From: Isoetes taiwanensis
Lineage: Eukaryota; Streptophyta; Lycopodiopsida; Isoetales; Isoetaceae
DNA: 64,000 nt
Reading direction: 5' to 3'
Assembly (NCBI GenBank): GCA_021234155.1
Contig: JAJEKV010000016.1
Coordinates: 3,214,471-3,278,470, forward strand
In this document: one piece after another, positions 1 through 10,780 of the stretch
Layout: each line of letters opens with the position of its first letter
Numbering within the stretch: the stretch's first letter is position 1
Position numbers and translations under genes: made by a program
The notes under the pieces: generated by a model
What the model saw: the letters and a program-made list of their open reading frames with translations, nothing else
Database searches by the model: none
What the model was told of the DNA's origin: nothing

Positions 1-1024
1 CATTTGTTCATTCATTGTAGTAATTTCTCATGAACAAACTTATTTATTTTATCAAAGTGCTTACTTTCGGCCTTTAAATTTTCAAATGTTCATGCCACTA
101 TTCTCGTAAAAAACATGGATTCATCATGTGTTTGAGAACAAAGCAGTTCAAGATCTTTTGAGTTTTCTCATGTATACATTAGAAGTATATTATTATGCAT
201 ATTGGCCTCTCTTTAGCAGGAAGGAAGTCCTTTTTCATTGTCTAACTCCCAGGCATATCCGGTCATAACATTATATATTGTATGACGTATGTTGTCTAAT
301 TATTAAAAGAAAATGCATAATGGTAACATTGGATTCTTAGACATATAATCCTTTATCATTTTTCTATTTTCATCATAAAAATTCAATGTACTCTTCATAT
401 TATGGCTTCCCATGCTATGTATAATTCCCTTTTAGTTTAGGATTGTGTCATCTATTTTTTGATGCAATAAAGATGAGCTGCATGAAATTGTAGTACAAGA
501 TGAGGTTTTTATATCGGTTCTTTTCCTCACGATTATGGAATGTGATATGCTCATGCTATCTGGAACATGGCAAACCTTTGCATTTGAATACTTTCCATCT
601 TAGTCTACTTCAAAATTACCCTTGAGTTATTACTTTTAATTACTTGATACATAAGACAACATTTGCATCACAAACCTACTCCCGGTAACTTGATCTTCCA
701 TTTTTCCTTTGCGATAAGTATAGCATGATTCTCAATGAATATTCATTCTCTTACAATTTCTTGATATGCTAGCCCGATAGATTAGGATTGGAATCTTGCT
801 CTCATGAGTAAAAGAAAGCGTAGCTAAGGTTTGTCCTTTTCAAGTTGTTATGCTATTTCATGCAATTCTCTATCAGTGCTAAATCATGCCCTTGCTTATC
901 TACAATGGTAGTAGATGCACCAAGATGTAATAGCTGCTACACTTATATGTTCCTAAAACAAATAGTTGCTAAAGCCGACAGCAAAACTTTTCATTCTAGT
1001 ATTCTAAAAATTGGTTAGATGATG
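1..1024 (+). repeat. Direct repeat, copy A (right-hand part)
   Basis: This stretch matches 9011-10044 in the same orientation almost base for base, with scattered small indels. Shared landmarks include 'catttgttcattcat' at the start, 'gatgagctgcatgaaattg' in the middle and 'ttggttagatgatg' at the end. The match is cut by the left window edge, so the true unit may be longer. No coding capacity is evident. It could be the 3' part of a Helitron or other non-coding mobile element, because copy B carries a Helitron-like terminus. In this copy the terminal hairpin is degraded, but CTAGT at 996-1000 is kept. Confidence 0.85.
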
Positions 1025-1046
1025 GCCCTTCGGCCCTCATCCTAGT
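1018..1046 (+). repeat. Hairpin ending in CTAGT
   Basis: GATGATGGCC (1018-1027) pairs with GGCCCTCATC (1032-1041) around a CTTC loop, with one mismatch. It is followed at once by CTAGT and then a T. It resembles a Helitron 3' end, although the usual gap of about ten bases between hairpin and CTRRT is missing. Confidence 0.4.
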
Positions 1047-1091
1047 TTGTAAGGGAAGTCCTTTGGTATTCGCGTTTGTTGTTCTTGGCGA

Positions 1092-1146
1092 GTCCCATTC
1101 TAGAATCCCATCATCCGGTGACATCGACGCCATTCTAGAATGGGAC
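1092..1146. repeat. Perfect 15 bp inverted repeat
   Basis: GTCCCATTCTAGAAT (1092-1106) and its exact reverse complement (1132-1146) flank a 25-base spacer. A third, slightly altered copy of 'ggcgagtcccatttctagaat' lies near 1575-1595. The stretch 1047-1600 is otherwise non-coding and rich in short palindromes. It looks like part of a foldback or non-autonomous element. Confidence 0.7.
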
Positions 1147-1325
1147 GAGCATGCATGTTTTGCATGCACGCCGCTACGCGCATGCCCATTCTCGCTGGGA
1201 GTTCGCTATTTTAGCGCCAGGGATTCGCGATCAACATCTCATCGGCGCCTCTTCTCTCTCAGCATCTTTTTCTCTTTGGAACTCGAATATACAGAGGCTC
1301 ACGCTTTGTCCAAGCCCCTTGCCAA

Positions 1326-1393
1326 GGCTTATCACTAGGTTTTTTCTCTCTAAAACCCGAAAGGGCTGGGTTTTTAATCCCTAAGTGATAAGC
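1326..1393. repeat. Nested hairpin
   Basis: Outer arms GGCTTATCACTAGG (1326-1339) and CCCTAAGTGATAAGC (1379-1393) pair with a one-base bulge. Inside, AAAACCC (1352-1358) pairs with GGGTTTT (1368-1374). It could be a foldback tip, a transcribed stem-loop or a small MITE. No neighbouring gene shows its purpose. Confidence 0.6.
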
Positions 1394-2292
1394 TTCTGGC
1401 AGTACACGTCTAGCCCAAATTTTAGCATTGTATTTTGTTAGTCCAAATGATATAATTGATTTTTCCCTTTTATTTTTGTGGGTAGTTCGTATGTGTGCGA
1501 CTACCCACTATCCACCATTGTAGAAAATCACGAGATGAATGAGAAGCCTATCTATTCTAAGTTTGTTGGTTTCAGGCGAGTCCCATTTCTAGAATAGCAT
1601 GATATTATCCCAATGACACTATAAAAGATGTATATCTTTAGATAATACAAACATTTAACCAAGTTTCATGGATTTGGGTTCATAAGTATTGAAATAAAGC
1701 TCATACCTTGGGAGAGAGCCGTGCTATCTGGAAATCAACCAATAAACATCAGCATTAGATTAGAAAGACAATGTTTAGTAATCATCCTTAAAAAAAGGAG
1801 TATAAAAATCTAAAAGTATTCATATGTTATCAAAACCTAACATGTGCACCTCTCTCTTCTTCTTTGTAGAGTATGACATCGTGAACATTCTTTCATTTCT
1901 CTCTTCGACCCATGTACATTAATTTCATGGTTACCTTCTAAACTCCACTTTGGGCTCGCAACGCCACGTAACCTATTACTAGTTAAGGTAAAGTAAGATA
2001 ATAATTACATGAAATCTTAGTTAAACCTTCGTAAGGATATAATTCCTTTCAATGGCATTTTAGTAACCTTCGTGGTCCCGTAAATATAATTAGAATTTGT
2101 CTATCTTATCATAAACATAGTAATCAGAACGCCACCAACCAAGTGGGCGAAATAGAGTCACACATTCAACACTTGGATGCGATGATATAAACCCTACCCA
2201 TATAATACATAATTAAAATACTTTATAAATTATAAGTATTGCCTTGATAATTGTGTGACAATCCAAATGAATTTGGAGTTGGGAGTGAGCCT
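1394..2292. other. No gene seen
   Basis: AT-rich DNA with short broken reading frames only. Apart from the third copy of the GTCCCATT motif near 1580, no recognisable domain, RNA gene or repeat boundary was found. Confidence 0.5.
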
Positions 2293-2547
2293 CAATTTGG
2301 CCAACCCATAGTCAGCAGTTCTACCTTGTCCAATCAATTTGTGCCAGGTGGCAACCTCTAAGTAAATTATTAATAATTAATTACTAATTATTAACTAACT
2401 TACCATATTTGGCTTTTACTCTATATCTAACTCTAACATAGCTAACCTTACCCCTTGTTAATTAATCACATGAATAACCATTAAGCATTCATGGGGACGT
2501 GTCACGTTTTCGTACATATGATGTATAAAATATGGGGAACGTCACAC
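2293..2547. repeat. Dispersed LTR-like repeat, copy 1
   Basis: This block matches 59692-59967 in the same orientation. Shared segments include 'tgtgccaggtggcaacctct', 'tatatctaactctaacata' and 'ttaattaatcacatgaata'. Both copies end in a GTCACA stretch. The other copy is followed by pyrimidine-rich sequence that could be a polypurine tract on the minus strand, so the pair may be the ends of related LTRs; this one would then be a solo or fragmentary LTR. The call as LTR is inference, but the repeat itself is visible. Confidence 0.6.
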
Positions 2548-5500
2548 CTCGTAGAAACCTAAGCATGAAATATGAAATATGGCAAGTTTATTACGTGCAT
2601 GTGTGCACAATTCACCGACTTAAAAAGTTCAAGAAATCATGTTTCAAGTTCCCTTGCTCCATGGTCATGTTAAAGGCAGATTGTAGCAGCTCCATATTTT
2701 TGGACATTGTCAGTCAATTTCCATATATCTTTAGATGGAGCATGCATACCATTAGTCTTACCTCCAATTCAAGGATGTTGATGCCCTTAGATGGGACATG
2801 CATAACAATAAAGTGGCCCACAAATATGAAACCGTCCAGTTTGCAATGGTTTGAAAACCATATGGGTTTAAAAGTTGCTATTTTTTGTTTTATTGATTAG
2901 AAACCAATATGTATTTGGAAGCAGAATTTGGGTCAGTTTTGTATTGTTGGTATTTCGGCTGGATGGGTGGCGAGATTTTTGGAGGGCTATTTTGGCAAGT
3001 ATGAGCTATGTTTTGTTGGGTCGTGTCATGAGGGATTGGATGGAAGGAGCTTAGGCTAGTTCTTATTCCTTTGTCTTTTTTTTTTCCTTTTTTTTTTGTT
3101 TTTCTTTTTGCTACTATTTTGCGCCTTGCATCGCCAAGAAGTCCACGTGTTATCCAAATTCGCTAAGCCGGTTTTTATTCACATGAAAGTTCCCCGTGAT
3201 GGCGTGCCTATAATCTTGCTCCCTTTGTTTTTGTGTTGTGATTCCTTTTTCCACCACGCCCTTGTTGGTATAAGAAAGGTCGTAAGAGATTTGTCTGCAG
3301 CTGTTCCGTGCTCAACAAAAAAGGGAAGGCTAATTCCAACAAGTTTCTCGAGGGCGGATGTATCTCCAAATTCTCGTTTATCTCAATCTTGGTCTTTTAG
3401 GCCAGACTAACTAAATGAGGCTAAGCCACCATAATGGAAACTCGAATAAACAATTGTATAAAGTACATTCAAAAATATTTTCACTTATACATCGAATACA
3501 TAATGGTCGATGATCGAAACCTCGCGAAATTAATCTGCTCCTCGACCTCGGTGCCCAACATCACTACTGAGTTGTCCCAAGGACTATTTCAAGTCCAGGG
3601 ACCGTAAATGGTCCATCATTCCCCTACCACTTAACCCTATAAATCTCAAGAGGAACTGGGATCTAGAATCGTAGCTATCTCTTAAAATTAAGAGATTCCC
3701 AAAAATTCGCAATCTTAGAACTCTTGAGCTCTTGTACAATCCTTGGGATCAATACCAAAAATGTCATTTAACGTAATTATATAGCTTTCCTAACAATGGA
3801 AATGTCCAATGGTCTCCCACACCACAAACTCCCGTGAGTTCCCTATGATGCGGGATTTAGTCTCCCAGAGAACTAATCAAGAAGTAGGGGCTTCCCTTGA
3901 TTCTTTCCAAAGAATCAAATGGCCTTTAAAACACAAAGGGTGAATTATTCCAAGCTAAGATAATTCCTATGATGCGAGCACAAATCTTGCAATCAATTGC
4001 CAATATCACAATCAAACGCAAGCAAGACTCTTGTATTCCAAATTCGAAAGAACCTTTTGCAATTAATTCTTGCAAGCAATAGCCTCGAATTTTCTCCGGC
4101 TATGAAGCCACCACCCAGAATACTTCAGAGGCGAAAATTAAGTGCTAAGGGGTCGGATTGGGCTGGAAGATCTCCAGCAACTCATGGGCTGGTTTGTAAC
4201 AAAGATAAAGAAGGATCTGGATGCCTTCATAAATTCATGATCCTTCATAATTCAAATTCGCAGGCCTTAAATAAGGCCGAAGCTCCTGTTTACATGCCTT
4301 TTCGTGTAGATCTGCCCTGCCCCAAGTGGATTTCATGTAAGTGCATGCTCGAATCAATGGAGGAGCAGATCTTTAATCTACCATCCTCTTTTGAGTCTTC
4401 ACTTCATTCTTAACGACTATAAAAATTTCATGCACACTGGATTCACCTTTATATTGGTACCATTGTTCAAACCTTGGAGACATTGATAGTTTTTACAATA
4501 CTCTGAACTGCATTCTCCAATTTTCTAATATAGAAGTGTTTGAACCTTGCTAAATATGGAAGTAATTGATTTATTATAATAAAATACGTCAATTTGTATG
4601 TTTTTTTGTTTGATCGCTATCATCTGATGTTAGTTAAAGTCGTCAAACTCTATTTTTCTTTAAAAAACTGCATGAGGTTGGAGAATTGTCTCTCTCTTAC
4701 TATTACAAGTTTTGACTTAATTCTTGTAATGAGCTCTTAACAATACTAGCTATGGTCTAATGGTTTTTTTAGATGTTCATATGTTATGTTGCTATCAATA
4801 TTAACTAAAGAAATTATTGTACAAGATTTTTAAAACAAAGGTATAGATTAACGTGCTCAAATAAACCCCATCTATAACACTCATGGTTATTGATGAATGG
4901 ATGGCAATATCACGAACTTTGGTCATGACTATAAGTAAATAGATCAAAGGATTTTTCTTATTTGTTTTTCTAGGAATGACTTATTGCATTATATTTCTCC
5001 AATAAGCCTTTTAAATAATACAGTAAATGATAAAAATGATATAGAGGTTCTTGGTGTAGGTCTTATTAGAAAACAAATAAAGCAACCTACTTATTTCTTA
5101 ATGTGAACCTTTGTTAGCAATATATATCTCAAATTTCATGTTATAAAAATATAATATATACTTGATTTGTATATAAATAGGCACGGACCTTTATATGTTT
5201 AGGATTGAGCCAATTGGATGGAGAATGGAGTAGAATAGATGTTTTAACGTCCAAGGAGACCAATATGCCATGGGACCCATATGATGGGCTAGAACAACCA
5301 AAAACATTACCAAACAGAATGGAAACATTACAAAGCTTGAGCAAAATCCAGATAAAACTATGACTTAGCCCATAAGCCGTACAATCGACTTTATATACCA
5401 TCTTTAAAACATAAGGGCAAAAATGTAAATAAAAATATAAAGAAGAATACGCTATACAAAAATCCGCCCATGGATCAAGGCCACCGATTTTATATCCCGA

Positions 5501-8277
5501 CCTCCCTACAGTATAACGCTTCCACTTCCGCTGTAGGCTAGCTTGCACTGACATAATTCCTCTTCCGCCTACTGAGCCGTGGTTGGAGTTAAATTCTCTT
5601 GGATGGAAAAGATAGTCTCTTTCTTTGATGATTGACATGCCTCAAGATATCCAAAACCTAGAAATGCCATCTTTGAAATGGACTAGGAGGTAACGAGGAC
5701 TCCGGCCGAAAGCATATGCCCCAGATATGCATCATCTCGAGAAAAAATACTGCCATCTAACAAGATTCACTGCCTCCTCAATACCCAATATGGTGCTCAA
5801 AGGGTGTGTGTTGATCATCCCCCATCGCCCTTATCTGCCTTAGAAGTGGAAATATCCGCGATGTTCAAGCATGTGAACAATTCTCTGTCGAAGTTTGTGT
5901 GGACATGTCTTCCCCATCCCCACATGTGCACCTCCGTGGTGGCACACTAATGTTACTTGCTGACTCAAGCACTAGCTCTAAGAGCTGTATCCAACTTTCC
6001 AAAGACATGGAATGGATGTCCCTGTGATCATGGTGTTAGACCGGATCGTTTGAATCTTGGCAAGAGCTACTGGCCGCAAGCATTGAATCTGAGCATCTAG
6101 CTTAACCAAAGTTGTGTTCAAAATTGTATCTAAAGCTGTCAGTGCAGTTGTTTGCACCAAAATATGTCGTTGGGGTCCAAAAAAGGGCGGAGAAAGGAGG
6201 TATAGTTTAATGGTAGAATCATAGGGTTTTTCAAAGGTCTTCATGGATGCTCTCTCGAGTTATTTGCATTTGCTCTATTTAATTTGTCCCCTACAATAAT
6301 ACTATGACTTCTCATCAATTTTGAAAATATGTAAGTGGATGTCCACATACATTCAAAGTAGCCCATATTTGTTTAGTTTTTGTGCTTCAACATCACCCTG
6401 TAGATAGGCAATCCCACCTAACCAACTAATATTATTATATAGAATGTTGTGTATGTGAACTATCCTATTGTTTAAATTCGGTTTTTCCGGCACCCCAAAA
6501 ACTTTTTGGATTTTTTTTTAAGTTAATTTTTTAAGGTTGTGGGGTTTAGCCCACGAAAAATTTTCTGTATTCCAAAAATCGGCCTTTCGCTCTTTACCAC
6601 CTAAATTTTCAATGATGGGGCTCTCGTGATTATCCATCCCCAATTTTTCCTCAATTTTTCATGGGCTATGGGCTGCATGAGAGCCACGCTTTGTTCCTCC
6701 TCGTGATGCTAATTCTTTCCCAAGATGTGATTTGCGTGTCCATATTTTTTAAGATCACAAACGCTTTTCTACTTGAAGATTGTTTGTGGCCATTTTACTA
6801 TTATGTTTTATGGTCTTCAGTGCATGATGATAATGGAATTTTTCGTAGTGGTCGACAGTGGAAATGCAAGATGCGTGTTTTATATATAGATGTTTCTATA
6901 TATGATGTGGGAGACAGCTCCATCAAATGTGAAACGAAATCATTTTTTGTTGTTTGTTCAGCATTCCTTAACTTAGCAGCCATTACATACTACTGGGATT
7001 GTTGGTTTTGCCCAAATTTTATTCTCAGGTGATATATAATTTCATAGAAATCTCCATTACGTTACCTATAAGCTTACCTTTAGCTTTTCCATTGGTTTCA
7101 CTGATATGAAAATAGCCGTTTTCATTTGCTTGGCAAATCTATGGAGCTGACAATAGATGTAGTATTAGCAAAGTTACGTTATTGTAGTTTCTACTTTCTT
7201 AAGAGAGGTTTGGCAAGGATTTTCTTATTATCTTTATCTCTTTCAAGGTCATAAGGCATCAGGCATTAGTCTATATATCAAGCATTAAGGAAGGCCAAAT
7301 AGATTTGGAAGGCTATATGCTTCTAGCTTTACGAAGGTCATGTGCTTTTTCTTCATTTAGTATTGACAATTTTCTCTGTTCTGTGACTTTACGTTCACTA
7401 TTTCCTTTGTCTTGATGTAACCATTGAAAACTAAAATACAATTGTTTTCTTTTTGCGGGTTAATTAGAAAAGCATGCTAATGACTAGAAGGCTTAACATC
7501 GGATGCCAATATGCAGTATGTCAAGGACCCAAAAGCGTGGCAAAAAATATTTGTCCCGAAGTAGATTTAGGATAAGGACATGCCACTGTAAACTGCAAAC
7601 GATTCGAACACAAGTGATGAGCGCTGCCAGATTTGCACAGATTTGCTATGTTCTTTCCTTCTATCGAAGTTTTGCTTCCACCCGAGTTTGCATAACTCTT
7701 CATAAAAAGACCTTTCTATGTTGTGATTTAGTCATTTTAATGCGCCAGATTCGCGGACCATCAATATTGGAGCGAGATTTCAACCGCATGGATGACAAAT
7801 TTTGATGCTGCGCATGGTAAAAAGAAACATGAAACTGAGCACTGGGTTTCATAGAACCCACGTCTCTAGATATTGCCTTCAAATGTTCATAAACATGCAT
7901 TTCCTTTTCTTCTTAAGCAAGTGTTAAAACTGTGAGTAAACACATTGTCTGTTCGCCATCTTTGAATATATGTACTATTTACGCTTACAAATATCTTCTA
8001 TGACTATGCTATTTGAGGTTCTCTTCAACATTGTTTTGTTTTTGTGTTAGCTGAAGTTGTCATACACAAGTTCAGCTTACTGTTTGTTAATAACTGCAGT
8101 ATCAACGTGAAACTTTGGATTGACACTAGAAAATTGTGCATATTGCTTAATACAAGCAGAAATTGGCAAAAAAGCTTGGGACAAATAAAAAGCTTGGGAC
8201 TAATACTGCCTATTCTGACAGTTATTCTCTATATTTTTGTGTTGTGTATGGTTTATTATGCTGCCCTATTGCTATAC
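2548..8277. other. No gene recognised; decayed repeats likely
   Basis: Only short open frames are present. The longest, on the minus strand at 5141-5638 (165 codons), has no domain I recognise and no supporting splice signals. A pyrimidine-rich run lies at about 3071-3112. The stretch 3500-4400 has the look of LTR leader sequence but no defined ends. I can assign nothing with confidence. Confidence 0.4.
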
Positions 8278-8510
8278 GTTCTAGACATCTTGGATTTGAT
8301 TTTCTTTGTAACAGGTCTATGAAATCTCATGATGTGACGACAATGATAATGATAAAAATGGAGATTAATAGTTATAGGTTCTAGACATCTTGGATTTGAT
8401 TCCATTGTAACAGGTCTATGATATCTCTGGGTGTGACGATATATAAGGCTACACCTTTATGAATACAAGTTTGCCCAATGATAATGAGAAGAATGGAGAT
8501 TAATATGCCT
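8278..8510 (+). repeat. Diverged tandem duplication
   Basis: Two adjacent units start with 'gttctagacatcttggattt' at about 8278 and 8378 and end in 'atggagattaata'. The second unit carries about 30 extra bases in the middle. They are non-coding. Confidence 0.75.
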
Positions 8511-9010
8511 GTTGTAGCCTATTGCATTCAGAATGTATCTACCATAGTTTGAATAAAAGTATTGAGCCCTGCATTATTTGACATACAAAGAGTTGTAAAC
8601 ATTATTATTATGCGTTGCAGTTCTAATGTATAAGCTACATAGAAGACCAATTCAAGAACAATATCATAGAAAAAAGGGAAGACGCTTGCATGTTTTCCAA
8701 TATATGTGGATTTGTTATGTTCCTGATAGAAATGGTCATATCACCTTTTATTTTAAGAACAAGGCTCTATTCGTTTGCGTGGATAAGTGATGTTTCAATG
8801 TGCACCACAGATGGTTCAGTTAGATAGACGTTTCTCGCATTCTTACATAAGATATCTTACTCGCTTTAAAAATATATCAGTCAAGATGAGCTTAGATAAG
8901 GTACAAACACCTATATCCGGTATCGGAATATGCCCCAAACATTGGCCAAACATTCATGTTCCATGTGCCTATACCGTGTTCCAGACATCTCCATTTACTC
9001 AGTGTATATT

Positions 9011-10044
9011 CATTTGTTCATTCATATTGTAGTAATTTTCTCATGAACAAACTTATTTATTTTTATCAAAGTGCTTGCTCAGCCTTTAATTTTCAAATGT
9101 TCATGTAACACTATCAATAAAAAAAAACATCGTTCATCATGTGTTTGAGAACAAACAGATTCAAGATGCTGGAGTTTTCTCATGTATACATTAGAAAGTA
9201 TATTATGCATATTGGCACTCTCTTTCTATGGAAGGGAAGTCCTTGCACCTGCTGTCTAACTCGAGCATATCCAGGTCATAACATTATATATTGTATGACA
9301 TAGTGTTGTCTAATTGACAAAAATGCATAGTAACAAACTGGATTCTTAGACATATAATCCTTTATCGTTTTTCACAATACACCATCATAAAATTCAATGT
9401 ACTCTTCATATTATGGCTTCCCATGCTATGGTATAATTCCCTTTTGGTTTAGGATTGTGTCATCTATTTTTGATGCAATAAAGATGAGCTGCATGAAATT
9501 GTGTAGTACAAGATGAGGTTTTTATATCTCGGTTCTTTTCCTCCTGATTATGGAATGTGATATGCTCATGCTTATCTAGACATGACGAACCTTTGCATTT
9601 GAATACTTTCCATCTTAGTCTACTTCAAAATTACCCTTGAGTTATTACTTTTAATTACTTGATACATAAGACAACATTTGCATCACAAACTACTCCCAGC
9701 AGCTTCGATCTTCCATTTTCCTTTGCAGTAAAGTAGCATCGATTCTCAATGAATATTCATTCTCTTACAATTTCTTGATATGCTAACTGATAGATTAGGA
9801 TTGGAATCTTGCTCTCATGAGTAAAGAAACTGTAGCTAAGGGTTTGTCCTTTTCAAGTTGTTATGCTATTTCATGCAAGTTCTCTATCCCAGTGCTAAAA
9901 TCATGCCCTTGCTTATCTACAAACTGGTAGATGCACCAAGATCGCAATAGCTGCTACACTTATATGTTCCTAAAACAAATAGTTGCTAAAGCCCGGCAAC
10001 GCCGGGCACCATTACTAGTATTCTAAAAAATTGGTTAGATGATG
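9011..10044 (+). repeat. Direct repeat, copy B, with Helitron-like 3' end
   Basis: This is the second copy of the block at 1-1024, about 9 kb away. Near its end GCCCGGC (9991-9997) and GCCGGGC (10001-10007) form a perfect 7 bp GC hairpin with an AAC loop. Seven bases later comes CTAGT (10015-10019). A GC-rich hairpin followed by CTRRT is the family signature of a plant Helitron 3' terminus. Against the simplest reading, the next base is A rather than T, and the match with copy A continues about 25 bases past CTAGT. No Rep/helicase reading frame is visible between the copies. Confidence 0.6.
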
Positions 10045-10551
10045 ACGTTTTTTACTTTTAAATGAGAGGTCATATGGACCAATAATTAGCATCGACGTCG
10101 CAGTCTATCTTGATCTTCTATAATCATAGGTTTTCATATATTTGCTTGGTTCATTTTGCATTGCTTTCATAACAATTGAAAAGCTCCAAAATATAGTTTT
10201 TTAAGTTCATCCTCAAGGCGCAAATCTAGAGATTAAACATGGAAAATATTTGATGATAACTTCGAATTGATACTAAAAGTTTTAGAATCTAGCAATAAAT
10301 ATTTTTTGTTGGTAAAGTAGCTCGCTACTAACATCCTAAACTCAACTCAAGACTGATTAAGGTAAAAAAATTATTGATTCAAAATGAGTCTATGGACCAA
10401 TAATGGTTTTAGATACAAAAACCTTTATTGATTTATCATGATCACGCCTTTTCTTTTCTTTTTCTTTACTTGTTTTTGCATTGGTCTCATATCCATATAA
10501 GCATACTATCCTTCAAATTTTAGAGGGCATACTATCCTTCAAACTTGACAT

Positions 10552-10780
10552 AATAGACGTCAATTACATATATACTCGATAAACCTGTGGTAGAGATCTT
10601 AAACCTGCCATATATACTCGATAATCACATGCAAAGCAGCTCCTAGCATATCGCGCCTAGGTAGTGGATTGGCTTTCATGTGATATATTATGTAGAATAA
10701 AGTGATGTATCATGTACTCATGATGTGATGATGAATAGAATGACGTCCTTCAATAAAAAAAAAAAAATAGACGTCAATTA
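10552..10780 (+). mobile_element. Short poly(A) retroposon with perfect TSD
   Basis: The 15 bp sequence AATAGACGTCAATTA occurs at 10552-10566 and again at 10766-10780. The 199 bases between them end in 'gtccttcaataaa' followed by an A-run. This is the structure of a SINE or a 5'-truncated LINE copied by target-primed reverse transcription. Its end resembles the end of the L1 insertion at 57103-57120, so an L1-type enzyme probably mobilised it. The sequence 'atatatactcgata' occurs twice inside it. Confidence 0.85.

Noticed and set aside
1063-1384. Two overlapping plus-strand frames
   Set aside because: They lie across palindromic, repeat-like DNA and show no protein-like pattern.
5141-5638. 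165-codon minus-strand frame
   Set aside because: No recognisable domain, no conserved pattern and no promoter or splice context; chance open frame in AT-rich DNA cannot be excluded.
7503-7805. 100-codon plus-strand frame rich in Arg/Cys
   Set aside because: Overlapping frames on both strands are equally open and none matches a known family.
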